From NORP110 sp051251595 (GTDB lineage: Bacteria; Pseudomonadota; Alphaproteobacteria; Rhodobacterales; Rhodobacteraceae): a stretch of DNA of 64,000 nt. The notes beneath the pieces were generated by a model. The model worked only from the letters and a program-made list of their open reading frames with translations, was not told the origin of the DNA and made no database searches. The DNA lies in assembly GCA_051251595.1 (NCBI GenBank), contig JBPOFA010000006.1, forward strand, positions 124,001-188,000. Direction: 5' to 3'. The position numbers were made by a program, and so were the translations under genes. Below, in pieces: positions 8,585 through 15,778 of this stretch (the stretch's first letter is position 1; the number at the start of each line of letters is the position of its first letter).

Positions 8585-9370
8585 ATGTATGAATTTGAAG
8601 TAGAGCAACCCACGACACTCGCCCAAGCGGTAGAGGCACTTTCTTCGGAAGAGGCCCAGGCGATTGCGGGGGGGCAGACGCTGATTCCGACGCTCAAGGC
8701 GCGGTTGGCGATGCCCGAAACCTTGGTCAGCCTGTCTGGAATCCCAGAGTTGCGGGGCATTTCGCAAGAGGGGGACCTGCTGACGATTGGGGCCACCACC
8801 ACCCATGCAGAAATAGCGGCTGGTGCAAAGAGTTACCCAGGGCTGGCAGCGCTTGCTGGTGGAATTGGGGACCCGGCTGTGCGCAATCGCGGGACGATTG
8901 GCGGCTCTGTCGCGAATAATGACCCTTCCGCCTGTTACCCGGCGGCTGTGCTTGCCTCTGGCGCGACGATTGTGACCAACGCCCGGGAAATCCCGGCGGA
9001 TGCTTTTTTCGATGGCATGTTCAATACCGTTCTGGACGAAGGCGAATTGGTGACGGCGCTGCAATTCCCGATCCCAAGTGTCTCTTGTTATATGAAATTC
9101 GAACAACCCGCGTCGCGGTTCGCCCTTGTTGGCGTGTTTGTCGCGAATTATGGCGGGGCCGTTCGCGTGGCCGTCACCGGCGCATCAGAGGATGGTGTGT
9201 TTCGGTGGACAGAGGCGGAAACGGCCTTGTCGCAAGAGTTTTCGACAGAATCGGTCGAGAGATTGGACGTGCCAGGGCGGCCAATGTTGAGCGATATTCA
9301 CGGATCCAGCGCCTATCGGGCGCATTTGGTGAAGGTTATGACCAAACGTGCTGTTGAAAACGCAGGCTAG
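8585..9370 (+). CDS. coxM: Xanthine dehydrogenase/CO dehydrogenase FAD subunit M
   Basis: 261 residues, a normal length for the medium subunit. The two flavin-binding motifs are AGGQTLIP (28-35) and TIGGSVANNDPS (104-115). The C-terminal CO_deh_flav_C domain follows. It should accept electrons from the [2Fe-2S] subunit encoded just upstream and pass them to a quinone or other acceptor. ATG at 8585 has a GGAG about ten bases upstream. The catalytic subunit gene that normally stands between S and M in form-II-like operons is absent; the 48-base gap shows no obvious remnant of it. A bidirectional terminator follows at 9445. Confidence 0.9.
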   Translation: MYEFEVEQPTTLAQAVEALSSEEAQAIAGGQTLIPTLKARLAMPETLVSLSGIPELRGISQEGDLLTIGATTTHAEIAAGAKSYPGLAALAGGIGDPAVRNRGTIGGSVANNDPSACYPAAVLASGATIVTNAREIPADAFFDGMFNTVLDEGELVTALQFPIPSVSCYMKFEQPASRFALVGVFVANYGGAVRVAVTGASEDGVFRWTEAETALSQEFSTESVERLDVPGRPMLSDIHGSSAYRAHLVKVMTKRAVENAG

Positions 9371-9444
9371 CCCGGCGCAAAAGCTGATCCTTCACCGGGG
9401 CCCATGAAAAAAGGTCCATGAAACAAAGGCCATGAAACAAAAAA

Positions 9445-9465
9445 GCCCCCGCATTGTGCGAGGGC
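9445..9465. terminator. Bidirectional terminator between coxM and infC
   Basis: An 8-bp stem, GCCCCCGC/GCGAGGGC, with a five-base loop, flanked by A-runs on the left and T-runs on the right. Read on the minus strand the single mismatch becomes a U-G wobble, so it is stronger as the infC terminator. Confidence 0.8.
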
Positions 9466-9490
9466 TTTTTGCATTCAGATGAAAGCGCTT

Positions 9491-10033
9491 TTACTTTGCC
9501 GGTCCGATCATCATGATCATCTGGCGGCCTTCCATTTTGGGCATGTTTTCGATTTTGCCGATTTCTTCGACATCATCTGCAACACGTTCCAGCAATTGGC
9601 GGCCAAGATCCAGGTGGGCCATTTCGCGGCCACGGAAGCGCAGGGTCACTTTGACCTTGTCGCCATTTTCCAAGAACTTGAAAACATTACGCATTTTGAC
9701 TTCGTAGTCATGCTTGTCCGTATTCGGGCGAAACTTGACTTCTTTGATCTCAATGATTTTTTGTTTCTTGCGGGCCTCGGCCTCTTTTTTCTGGGTTTCG
9801 TACTTAAATTTTCCGAAATCCATGATCTTGCAAACCGGCGGGGATGCGTTCGGCGAAATCTCTACCAGATCAAGGCCGGCATCGAGCGCCATTTCCAAGC
9901 CACGTTCAGGCGTAACCACGCCTACGTTTTCGCCTTCCGCACCGATGAGTCGGATTTCCGGTCCACGGACACGGTCGTTTACACGAGGTCCGGTTTCGCG
10001 CGATGGCGGGGCGTTGTGGGGTCTGCGAGCTAT
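9491..10033 (-). CDS. infC: Translation initiation factor IF-3
   Basis: 180 residues from an apparent ATA start. IF-3 binds the 30S subunit, keeps it free of 50S and checks start codons. The N-terminal domain contains RVNDRVRGPEIRLIGAEGEN and the basic linker EARKKQKIIEIKEVKFRPNT leads into the C-terminal domain ending MMIGPAK. The family N-terminus (ARRPHNAPP) begins right after the ATA at 10033-10031. There is no in-frame ATG, GTG or TTG at a suitable distance: AAGGAA lies seven bases before the ATA. The frame is open much further upstream, but those residues are not IF-3-like. A non-standard start agrees with the known autoregulation of infC in other bacteria, where the start is AUU. Confidence 0.93.
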   Translation of the reverse strand: MARRPHNAPPSRETGPRVNDRVRGPEIRLIGAEGENVGVVTPERGLEMALDAGLDLVEISPNASPPVCKIMDFGKFKYETQKKEAEARKKQKIIEIKEVKFRPNTDKHDYEVKMRNVFKFLENGDKVKVTLRFRGREMAHLDLGRQLLERVADDVEEIGKIENMPKMEGRQMIMMIGPAK

Positions 10034-10046
10034 AACATTATTCCTT
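10030..10046 (-). promoter_or_regulatory. infC translation start region with AUA start and overlapping mini-ORF
   Basis: On the minus strand: AAGGAA (10046-10041), seven bases, then ATA at 10033-10031. A two-codon ORF, ATG TTA TAG, occupies 10038-10030 in another frame, and its TAG overlaps the ATA. The ATG is only two bases from the ribosome site, poor spacing, while the ATA has ideal spacing. Confidence 0.55.
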
Positions 10047-10225
10047 AAATTGTTGGTCGTCTGGGCACGAAAAGTAGGGGGTATGGTCGGGTCTTTCAAC
10101 CTGTTAGTTGGCGAAATTCTGCAGAATGTGGCATTATTCGAAATGCCGGGTTCCTTTCCAGTAATTCGTCTGCCATATGCGCCCAAGTTACGTGTAGTTC
10201 GTATCAAATTTAAGGAATTCCAAAA

Positions 10226-10951
10226 ATGACAAAGAATCGCATCATCATTCTTGTTGTGATAGCTGCCGCAATCGGTGGCTATTTTTACTATGACAACCAG
10301 CAAAAGGTTGCCATGGAAGAAGCTGCTGCAACCGCTGCGGCGGAAGTAAAGGCCGCTGAAGACGCTGCTGCAAAGGCGGCCGAAGAAGAAGCGGCCAAAG
10401 TTGCAGAGGAAGCCAAGGCGGCAGAAGAAGCTGCGGCCAAGGCTGCAGAGGAAGCTGCCGCTAAGGCTGCTGAAGAAGCGAAGGCGGCAGAAGCTGCTGC
10501 AGCCGAGGTTGTAGAGGGCGCGAGTGATGCTGCAACAGACGCGGCCGCGACGACGGTTGATGCTGTGAACGACGCAGCAACTTCTGCCACGGATGCTGCG
10601 ACCGACGCGACGAGCACAGCCACCGACGCTGCAACTGACGCAGTGACTACGGCCACCGACGCTGCAACTGATGCGGCGACTGACGCAGCAAGCATGGCCA
10701 CCGATGCTGCAACTGACGCTGTGACGGACGCGACAACTTCAGCAACCGACGCTGCAATGGGCGCAATGGACCCGACCGAGTTGCTGACTGTCGATAATTT
10801 CGACATGGGCCAAGTGACCGATCTGGTGGACGGTCTTGATATCTCTGACGTTGAAAAAACAACGCTGAAGACATCGCTTGATGCGGCCAAGGATAACCCT
10901 GCTTTGCTGGGCCCCGTTCTTGATCAGGTCAAGGCCGCAGCTGGTCTGTAA
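10226..10951 (+). CDS. Membrane-anchored Ala-rich repeat protein (LEA-like)
   Basis: 241 residues, not recognised as a named family. Residues 5-21 form one membrane helix at the N-terminus. Residues 30-96 are an Ala/Glu/Lys helix, probably coiled coil, resembling the TolA central region. Residues 100-180 are built from ATDAATDA units spaced mainly by 11 residues, the hendecad spacing seen in group 3 LEA proteins. The last 60 residues (from DPTELLTVDNFD) are non-repetitive and look like a small helical domain. No signal peptidase site is evident, so the bulk should sit in the periplasm as an anchored rod. It is divergent from infC and followed by a strong terminator. A role in envelope spanning or desiccation/stress protection is speculation. 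Confidence 0.7.
   Translation: MTKNRIIILVVIAAAIGGYFYYDNQQKVAMEEAAATAAAEVKAAEDAAAKAAEEEAAKVAEEAKAAEEAAAKAAEEAAAKAAEEAKAAEAAAAEVVEGASDAATDAAATTVDAVNDAATSATDAATDATSTATDAATDAVTTATDAATDAATDAASMATDAATDAVTDATTSATDAAMGAMDPTELLTVDNFDMGQVTDLVDGLDISDVEKTTLKTSLDAAKDNPALLGPVLDQVKAAAGL
10586..10750 (+). repeat. In-gene tandem repeat encoding 11-residue units
   Basis: Codes for residues 121-175 of the Ala-rich protein. Units begin at residues 121, 132, 143, 158 and 169. One unit spacing is 15 residues instead of 11, as if four residues had been inserted. The DNA copies (gccaccgacgctgcaactga and variants) differ mostly at third positions. Confidence 0.7.
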
Positions 10952-10970
10952 GCTGCTGTAAAATAATTGA

Positions 10971-11000
10971 AAAAGCCGCGTCCATTGTGACGCGGCTTTT
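10971..11000. terminator. Strong bidirectional terminator
   Basis: A 12-bp perfect stem (AAAAGCCGCGTC with GACGCGGCTTTT) and a six-base loop, T-rich on the right and A-rich on the left. It separates the convergent Ala-rich repeat gene and the ferredoxin-NADP reductase gene. Confidence 0.9.
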
Positions 11001-11030
11001 TTGTTTCTGCGATGTGGCTGGGGTCGTGGC

Positions 11031-11849
11031 CTAGCCAACAAAAGCCTTTTCGACGACGTATTCCGCCGGATCGGAATTGGCGCCTTCGCGCAGGCCGAAC
11101 CCTTCCAGAATTTCCTTGAGGTCGGTGTTCAACCCCATAGAGCCACACACCATGGCCCGGTCATCCTTGGCGTTGATTGGTGGCACGCCGAGGTCGGTGA
11201 ACAATTCACCAGACCGCAGCTTGTCCGTCACGCGACCCATCTTTGGGCTCTCTTCCCGCGTTGTCGTGGGGTAGTAGACAAGCTTGTCGCCAATGAATTC
11301 GCCAATCAACGGGTCGTCGGCAAGGCTTTCGACTAATTGACGGCCATAATCCAGCTCTGCCACGTCGCGGCAGGTGTGGGTCAGGATTACTTGATCATAG
11401 TTTTCATAGGTTTCAGGGTCGCGGATCAGGGAAGCAAACGGTGCGATGCCCGTGCCCGTGGCAAAGAAATACAGCCGCTTGCCCGGTGTAAGCGCGTCAT
11501 GCACCAAGGTGCCCACGGGTTTAGGGCGCAGGATGATTTCATCGCCAACCTTGATGTGTTGCAAACGGCTTGTCAGCGGGCCGTCGGGCACTTTGATGGA
11601 ATAGAATTCCAGCTCTTCATCCCAGCTGGGCGAGGCGATCGAATAGGCCCGCAGCAGCGGTCTGCCATTGTCGCCCATCAGGCCGATCATGACAAATTCG
11701 CCCGACCGAAAGCGCAGCGATTGCGGGCGCGTCACGCGAAAGGAAAACAACCGGTCTGTCCAGTGGTGAACCGAGGTTACGGTTTGGGCATCGGGCAGGG
11801 TGGGAACTTTGGCGGCGCTGGTTTTATTCACTGTACTTTGATCATTCAT
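11031..11849 (-). CDS. fpr: Ferredoxin--NADP+ reductase
   Basis: 272 residues. FAD-binding motif RAYSIASPSW (residues 68-77) and the NADP-binding GTGIAPFASLIR are of the bacterial FPR type; the C-terminus ends EYVVEKAFVG. The enzyme exchanges electrons between NADPH and ferredoxin or flavodoxin. It lies 59 bases downstream of the cys genes on the same strand, so it could be cotranscribed and supply electrons to the ferredoxin-type sulfite reductase CysI. The first 20 residues are a Ser/Thr-rich extension before the flavin domain. It might also serve the P450s of this region, but nothing in the sequence proves it. Confidence 0.93.
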   Translation of the reverse strand: MNDQSTVNKTSAAKVPTLPDAQTVTSVHHWTDRLFSFRVTRPQSLRFRSGEFVMIGLMGDNGRPLLRAYSIASPSWDEELEFYSIKVPDGPLTSRLQHIKVGDEIILRPKPVGTLVHDALTPGKRLYFFATGTGIAPFASLIRDPETYENYDQVILTHTCRDVAELDYGRQLVESLADDPLIGEFIGDKLVYYPTTTREESPKMGRVTDKLRSGELFTDLGVPPINAKDDRAMVCGSMGLNTDLKEILEGFGLREGANSDPAEYVVEKAFVG

Positions 11850-11908
11850 GCTGTTTCATCGGGCGATTGCCCGGCCTTTACTAAGAGTTATTTGCGAATT
11901 GTTGAAGC

Positions 11909-12328
11909 TTAAACCGTGGCCCGAAGCCGCGACTGATAGTCATGGGCCTGCCAATCGGCACGGGCCAGCCATTGGGCTTCGTCCTGACGCTGCGCCAGGT
12001 CGTCTTCGATTTCCACGTCATCAAAGCCAGAGCGTCGGGCCATTGCGTATTGATCCGCAATAACATGACCATAGGCGCGCAGATGTCCGGTGTATCCCAT
12101 CAGGCGCAAACGGCGCGCGATGGTAAAGCCGCGGCCATCGGCGAAACTTGGGAAGGACACGCGGATCATTTTGATTGTGTCCAGCTTGCCCGACAGGGTT
12201 TCAGGTGCCGCGTCGGGGCCCAGATCCAGCCCGTTCACGTCGGAATTTGCCGCAAGTTCGTCAATCTGGGCAAGCGGACCGGTCCAGCTGTTGGGCGCAA
12301 AGCCTGTGTCATTTACAATCACGCTCAT
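11909..12328 (-). CDS. DUF934 domain protein of the cys operon
   Basis: 139 residues starting MSVIVNDTGF. DUF934 proteins occur in alphaproteobacterial sulfite-reduction operons and contain the conserved stretches FPSFADGRGFTIARRLR and G-HLRA-G-VIADQYAMARR-GFD. The biochemical role is not established; involvement in sulfite reductase function has been assumed from context. The start codon overlaps the cysH stop (ATGA, 12325-12328), so it is translationally coupled to cysH. The open frame extends to 12469 but those residues are Arg-rich read-through of cysH. Confidence 0.88.
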   Translation of the reverse strand: MSVIVNDTGFAPNSWTGPLAQIDELAANSDVNGLDLGPDAAPETLSGKLDTIKMIRVSFPSFADGRGFTIARRLRLMGYTGHLRAYGHVIADQYAMARRSGFDDVEIEDDLAQRQDEAQWLARADWQAHDYQSRLRATV

Positions 12329-13080
12329 GCTGCGTTTCCTTCTTGGATGGGGCCGCGCACCAGTTTTCCGTTTACGAAATGGATGCCGCATTCTTCTTTT
12401 TCTTTGCCGCGCCAACGCCCGGCGCGGGCGTCTTCGCCCGGGGCGACACGGGATGTGCAGGGCGCACAACCAATCGACGGATAACCCTGCGACACCAGCG
12501 GGTGCCGGGGCAGGCGGTTGTTTGTCATATAATCCTGCACGTCAGACGGGGTCCAATGCACCAGCGGATTGACCTTGATCCGCTTGCCACCTTCATCCTC
12601 AAAGAATTCCAGTGTTGTGCGGTGGCTGCCCTGAAACCGTTTGCGTCCGGTAATCCAGGCGTCAAACGGCAAAAGCGCCTTTTGCAGGGGTTCCGTTTTG
12701 CGCAGGGCACAGCAGGCGTCGGGATTGGATTTGTGCAGATTGGCATCTGTATCGCGCAGGAACATTTGTTCCCGGTCCGGGCGGATCACAGTCACATTGG
12801 TCAGCCGCAGCTTTTCCGCCACGTCCGTTTGATAGGTCAATGTTTCCGGAAACAGCATTTCCGTGTCCAGAAACAGCACGGGCGTGCTGCGGTCCATCAC
12901 AGACAGCATATGCAGCAGCGCGACAGATTCCGCGCCAAAGGACGACACCAGACTGATCGACCCAACCTGAGCATCCGTCAGGGCGTGTTCCAAAACGGCT
13001 GTGGCGCTGTGATGGCGATATCTGGCGTTGAGTTCCGCGACGCGTTCTGCGACCGGGGCCAGCGATTGTTCAAGCGGCAT
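12325..13080 (-). CDS. cysH: Adenylylsulfate/phosphoadenylylsulfate reductase
   Basis: 251 residues. The P-loop-like LVSSFGAES lies at 44-52. Cysteines C123, C124, C205 and C208 form the CC...CxxC motif that binds a [4Fe-4S] cluster in assimilatory APS reductases, and C231 in ECGIH is the catalytic residue. The cluster motif indicates that APS rather than PAPS is the likely main substrate; the product is sulfite, passed to CysI. The start overlaps the cysI 3' end by 11 bases and the stop overlaps the DUF934 gene, so the three are one transcription unit. Confidence 0.93.
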   Translation of the reverse strand: MPLEQSLAPVAERVAELNARYRHHSATAVLEHALTDAQVGSISLVSSFGAESVALLHMLSVMDRSTPVLFLDTEMLFPETLTYQTDVAEKLRLTNVTVIRPDREQMFLRDTDANLHKSNPDACCALRKTEPLQKALLPFDAWITGRKRFQGSHRTTLEFFEDEGGKRIKVNPLVHWTPSDVQDYMTNNRLPRHPLVSQGYPSIGCAPCTSRVAPGEDARAGRWRGKEKEECGIHFVNGKLVRGPIQEGNAA

Positions 13081-14740
13081 TGGCTTTGTCCTCGACAGGA
13101 TACAGGGCTGATTTGAACGGTGCGAGACCTAGCCTGCGATAGCATTGCAGAAAGGTTTCATCCGCCGTGTCGCGCAGTTTCAGATAGGCCATGATCAGGC
13201 GCTCAATCGCGGGTACGATTTCATCATAGGCAAAGCCCGGCCCGGCGCGTTCGCCGATCACCGTTGTTTCGGTCCCGTCGCCGCCAAGCGTGATCTGGTA
13301 GTTTTCCACGCCCGCGCGATCCAAGCCCAGAATGCCGATATGGCCCACATGGTGGTGCCCACAGGCATTGATGCAGCCAGAGATCTTGATCTTGAGCGGA
13401 CCAATTTCATGTTCCAGTTTCAGCTCATCAAACCGCGTCGCAATCTGCTGGGCTACGGGGATTGAGCGCGCTGTCGCAAGGGCGCAATAATCCATGCCCG
13501 GGCAGGCGATAATGTCAGAGATCAGCCCGACATTGGCCGTGGCCAGACCCGCCTGTTTCAGGGCGGCGTGAATGACGGGCAGGTCCGCCTTATGGACATG
13601 CGGCAGAATTACATTCTGTTCATGGCTGATGCGCAATTCGTCATGGCTGTAGCGTTCGCCAAGTTCTGCCAAAACACGCATCTGATCCGCCGTCGCGTCG
13701 CCCGGCGTTTCGCCATGCGCCTTGATAGAGACGGTGACGATCGCATAGTCCGGGGCGCGGTGCTCTGACAGGTTTGTATCAACCCAGGATCTGAAGACCG
13801 GATCGAATTTCAGGGCAGTGTCAAAGGCTTCGGTGGATTTGGTCACAAAGGCCGGTGCGGCGAAGTCTTGTTCGATTTGTGCAAGAACCTGCTGATCAAC
13901 CCCACCAAAATGCGGTCTGATTTGTTCGAAACGTGCTTCGACTTTTTCGCGGAACGTGTCCAAGCCATTCTCATGGACAGTGATTTTGATCCGCGCTTTG
14001 TACTTGTTGTCGCGCCGTCCCAACAGGTTATAGACGCTGACAATCGACTCTGCATAGGGCAGCAAATCTGCCTGCGGCAGGAACTCTCGGATGACTTTGC
14101 CCACCATCGGCGTACGGCCCAGCCCGCCGCCAACGACGACCTGATACCCGATTTCCCCGGCGTCGTTTTTGACAACGCGGATGCCGATGTCATGTGCATT
14201 TATGACCGCGCGATCATTTGGGCTGCCGGTGACGGCGAACTTGAACTTGCGCGGCAAGAACTGAAATTCAGGGTGGTCGGTGGACCACTGGCGCAACAGC
14301 TCTGCCACCGGGCGCGGGTCTGCGATTTCATCGGCGGCGGCGCCGGCAAAATGGTCTGCCGTCACGTTGCGGATTGTGTTGCCAGAAGTCTGGATCGCAT
14401 GCATGCCCACATCGGCCAGGGCCGACAGCATTTCCGGCACGTCGCGCAGTTCCGGCCAGTTGTACTGGATGTTCTGGCGTGTCGTGAAATGGCCGTAGCC
14501 CTTGTCCCAGGTTTCCGCAATCATCGCCAGTTGGCGCATCTGACCGCTGTTGAGCGTGCCATAAGGAATGGCGACGCGCAGCATATAGGCGTGCAGTTGC
14601 AGATAAAGACCGTTCATCAAACGCAATGGCTTGAATTCATCTTCTGTCAAAGAGCCGTCAATACGGCGTTCGACCTGTTGCGTGAACTGGGCGACCCGCT
14701 CGCGTACGAATTTTTCGTCGAATTCTGTATAGTTATACAT
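13070..14740 (-). CDS. cysI: Nitrite/sulfite reductase hemoprotein
   Basis: About 556 residues. Sirohaem and [4Fe-4S] ligands are seen in CPGMDYC and CINAC (C-x5-C and C-x3-C) in the C-terminal half; the first ferredoxin-like domain lies around LRLMNGLYLQLHAYMLRVAIPYG. It carries out the six-electron reduction of sulfite to sulfide. ATG at 14740 (MYNYTEFDEKFVRERV) fits family starts; ATG at 14764 is possible. The upstream DUF2849 gene overlaps it by eight bases and cysH overlaps downstream. No flavoprotein CysJ is present, so electrons probably come from ferredoxin through the reductase at the end of the operon. Confidence 0.93.
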   Translation of the reverse strand: MYNYTEFDEKFVRERVAQFTQQVERRIDGSLTEDEFKPLRLMNGLYLQLHAYMLRVAIPYGTLNSGQMRQLAMIAETWDKGYGHFTTRQNIQYNWPELRDVPEMLSALADVGMHAIQTSGNTIRNVTADHFAGAAADEIADPRPVAELLRQWSTDHPEFQFLPRKFKFAVTGSPNDRAVINAHDIGIRVVKNDAGEIGYQVVVGGGLGRTPMVGKVIREFLPQADLLPYAESIVSVYNLLGRRDNKYKARIKITVHENGLDTFREKVEARFEQIRPHFGGVDQQVLAQIEQDFAAPAFVTKSTEAFDTALKFDPVFRSWVDTNLSEHRAPDYAIVTVSIKAHGETPGDATADQMRVLAELGERYSHDELRISHEQNVILPHVHKADLPVIHAALKQAGLATANVGLISDIIACPGMDYCALATARSIPVAQQIATRFDELKLEHEIGPLKIKISGCINACGHHHVGHIGILGLDRAGVENYQITLGGDGTETTVIGERAGPGFAYDEIVPAIERLIMAYLKLRDTADETFLQCYRRLGLAPFKSALYPVEDKANAA

Positions 14741-15038
14741 TGGTTTCGCTTTCTTGCTTGCCATGGCGATAATTCGACGGGCCTTTCGCCCGGAATGCTT
14801 CGCGGAAATGTACGGGTTCGGGGCCATTGGGCCCGGCTGTGGCGTCGGCGAGCACTGCGCCGACCACGTCGATCTGTGTTTCCGCATGCAGCAGGCGCAG
14901 CTGTGCGTGGGCTTCGTCTTCGATCAGTTCGGCATCCACGTGGCGACGGGTCCAAGTGTCCTGTGCGGTAAGGTAAATGACATCGCCTTCCAGCAATGCA
15001 TTTGCGGTGACGACTATGGGGGTGAAACGGCGGCTCAT
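14733..15038 (-). CDS. DUF2849 domain protein of the cys operon
   Basis: 101 residues, MSRRFTPIVVTANALLEGDVIYLT. DUF2849 proteins are short and precede cysI in many Rhodobacterales; their function is unknown. AAAGGAAC ends five bases before ATG 15038, a good ribosome site. It is the first gene of the operon, since a 272-base intergenic region with operator-like palindromes follows upstream. In related genomes the sirohaem synthase gene cysG commonly lies just upstream; here it is absent. Confidence 0.88.
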   Translation of the reverse strand: MSRRFTPIVVTANALLEGDVIYLTAQDTWTRRHVDAELIEDEAHAQLRLLHAETQIDVVGAVLADATAGPNGPEPVHFREAFRAKGPSNYRHGKQESETNV

Positions 15039-15205
15039 AGCGCGTGTTCCTTTTGTGCTTTGGTCAATGAAATTTTTGAAATCTTCGCGTTGCCACACTG
15101 CCCGGTTGCGTCACCGGCACTGGGCAAAACAATTCGCTGATCCTTGGTCGACATATAGATTAAAGAGTGTTGCATCGCGATTTCCACATTTTCTGCCTTG
15201 AATAT

Positions 15206-15260
15206 AGAACATTGTTCTGTGTATTTGCAGTATGCGGCGGAGAATAAGGACATTTGTTCT
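15206..15260. promoter_or_regulatory. Palindromic operator candidates between cys operon and Lrp gene
   Basis: A perfect 13-base palindrome, AGAACATTGTTCT, lies at 15206-15218 and a near-copy, AGGACATTTGTTCT, at 15247-15260, 41 bases apart centre to centre (about four helical turns). Both fall in the divergent region and have the size and symmetry of Lrp/AsnC-family sites. A further GTTCTGCGCA-like half-site follows towards the regulator gene. Confidence 0.5.
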
Positions 15261-15310
15261 TAACTCGACAGCCGAAGGCACATGCGTTCTGCGCAATAGG
15301 AGAATTAGGA

Positions 15311-15778
15311 ATGTCTGTTCGGGTTGATGCGGTTGATCGGAAAATCCTCGCGGAATTACAGCGGGATGCAGGGCAGTCGCTGGATGAAATTGCCAAGAAA
15401 GTCGGGTCGTCCAAGACACCTGTATGGAATCGGATTCGCAAGTTGCGGGATGGTGGCGTGATTGGCCAGCAAACCGTTTTGCTTGACCCAGAGGCTTTGG
15501 GGTTCGAGGCTTGTTTCTTTGTTTTGATCCGCACCAGCGAACACGAAGCCGATTGGCAGGCGAAATTCCTCAAGACCCTGATGGAGCGTCCGGAAGTGAT
15601 GGAGGCACACCGTCTTGCAGGCGAGATCGACTATATCCTGAAGGTTCGCGTGGCCAATGCGCGCGCCTATGACGTGTTTTACCAGGCGCTGATTTCCGAG
15701 GTGCGGATCTACAACGTGACGGCTTTGCTTTCGATGGAGGAAATCAAATCCACCACGATGCTGCCAATTGCGGATTAA
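15311..15778 (+). CDS. Lrp/AsnC family transcriptional regulator
   Basis: 155 residues. Helix-turn-helix at about residues 5-55 (DRKILAELQRDAGQSLDEIAKKVGSSKTPVWNRIRKL, read in parts) and an AsnC ligand-binding domain behind it (RLAGEIDYILKVRV). These proteins form octamers and respond to amino acids. The divergent position to the cys operon and the two shared palindromes suggest it controls sulfur assimilation, possibly sensing cysteine or a precursor. ATG 15311 follows AGGAGAATTAGGA. The stop codon shares TTAA with the convergent P450. Confidence 0.9.
   Translation: MSVRVDAVDRKILAELQRDAGQSLDEIAKKVGSSKTPVWNRIRKLRDGGVIGQQTVLLDPEALGFEACFFVLIRTSEHEADWQAKFLKTLMERPEVMEAHRLAGEIDYILKVRVANARAYDVFYQALISEVRIYNVTALLSMEEIKSTTMLPIAD

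Noticed and set aside
9405..9440. CCATGAAACAAA short direct repeats after coxM
   Set aside because: Two or three imperfect copies of about 12 bases next to a terminator; too short to call an element.
10034..10303. Longer infC reading frame with 90 extra residues
   Set aside because: The extension is not IF-3-like, has A/T-rich codon use and crosses the divergent gene's start.
10288..10890. 200-codon Ala/Ser-rich minus-strand ORF
   Set aside because: Mirror of the Ala-rich repeat gene on the other strand; repeats give an open frame by default.
13868..14971. 367-codon plus-strand ORF opposite cysI
   Set aside because: Antisense shadow; no start signal or known domain.
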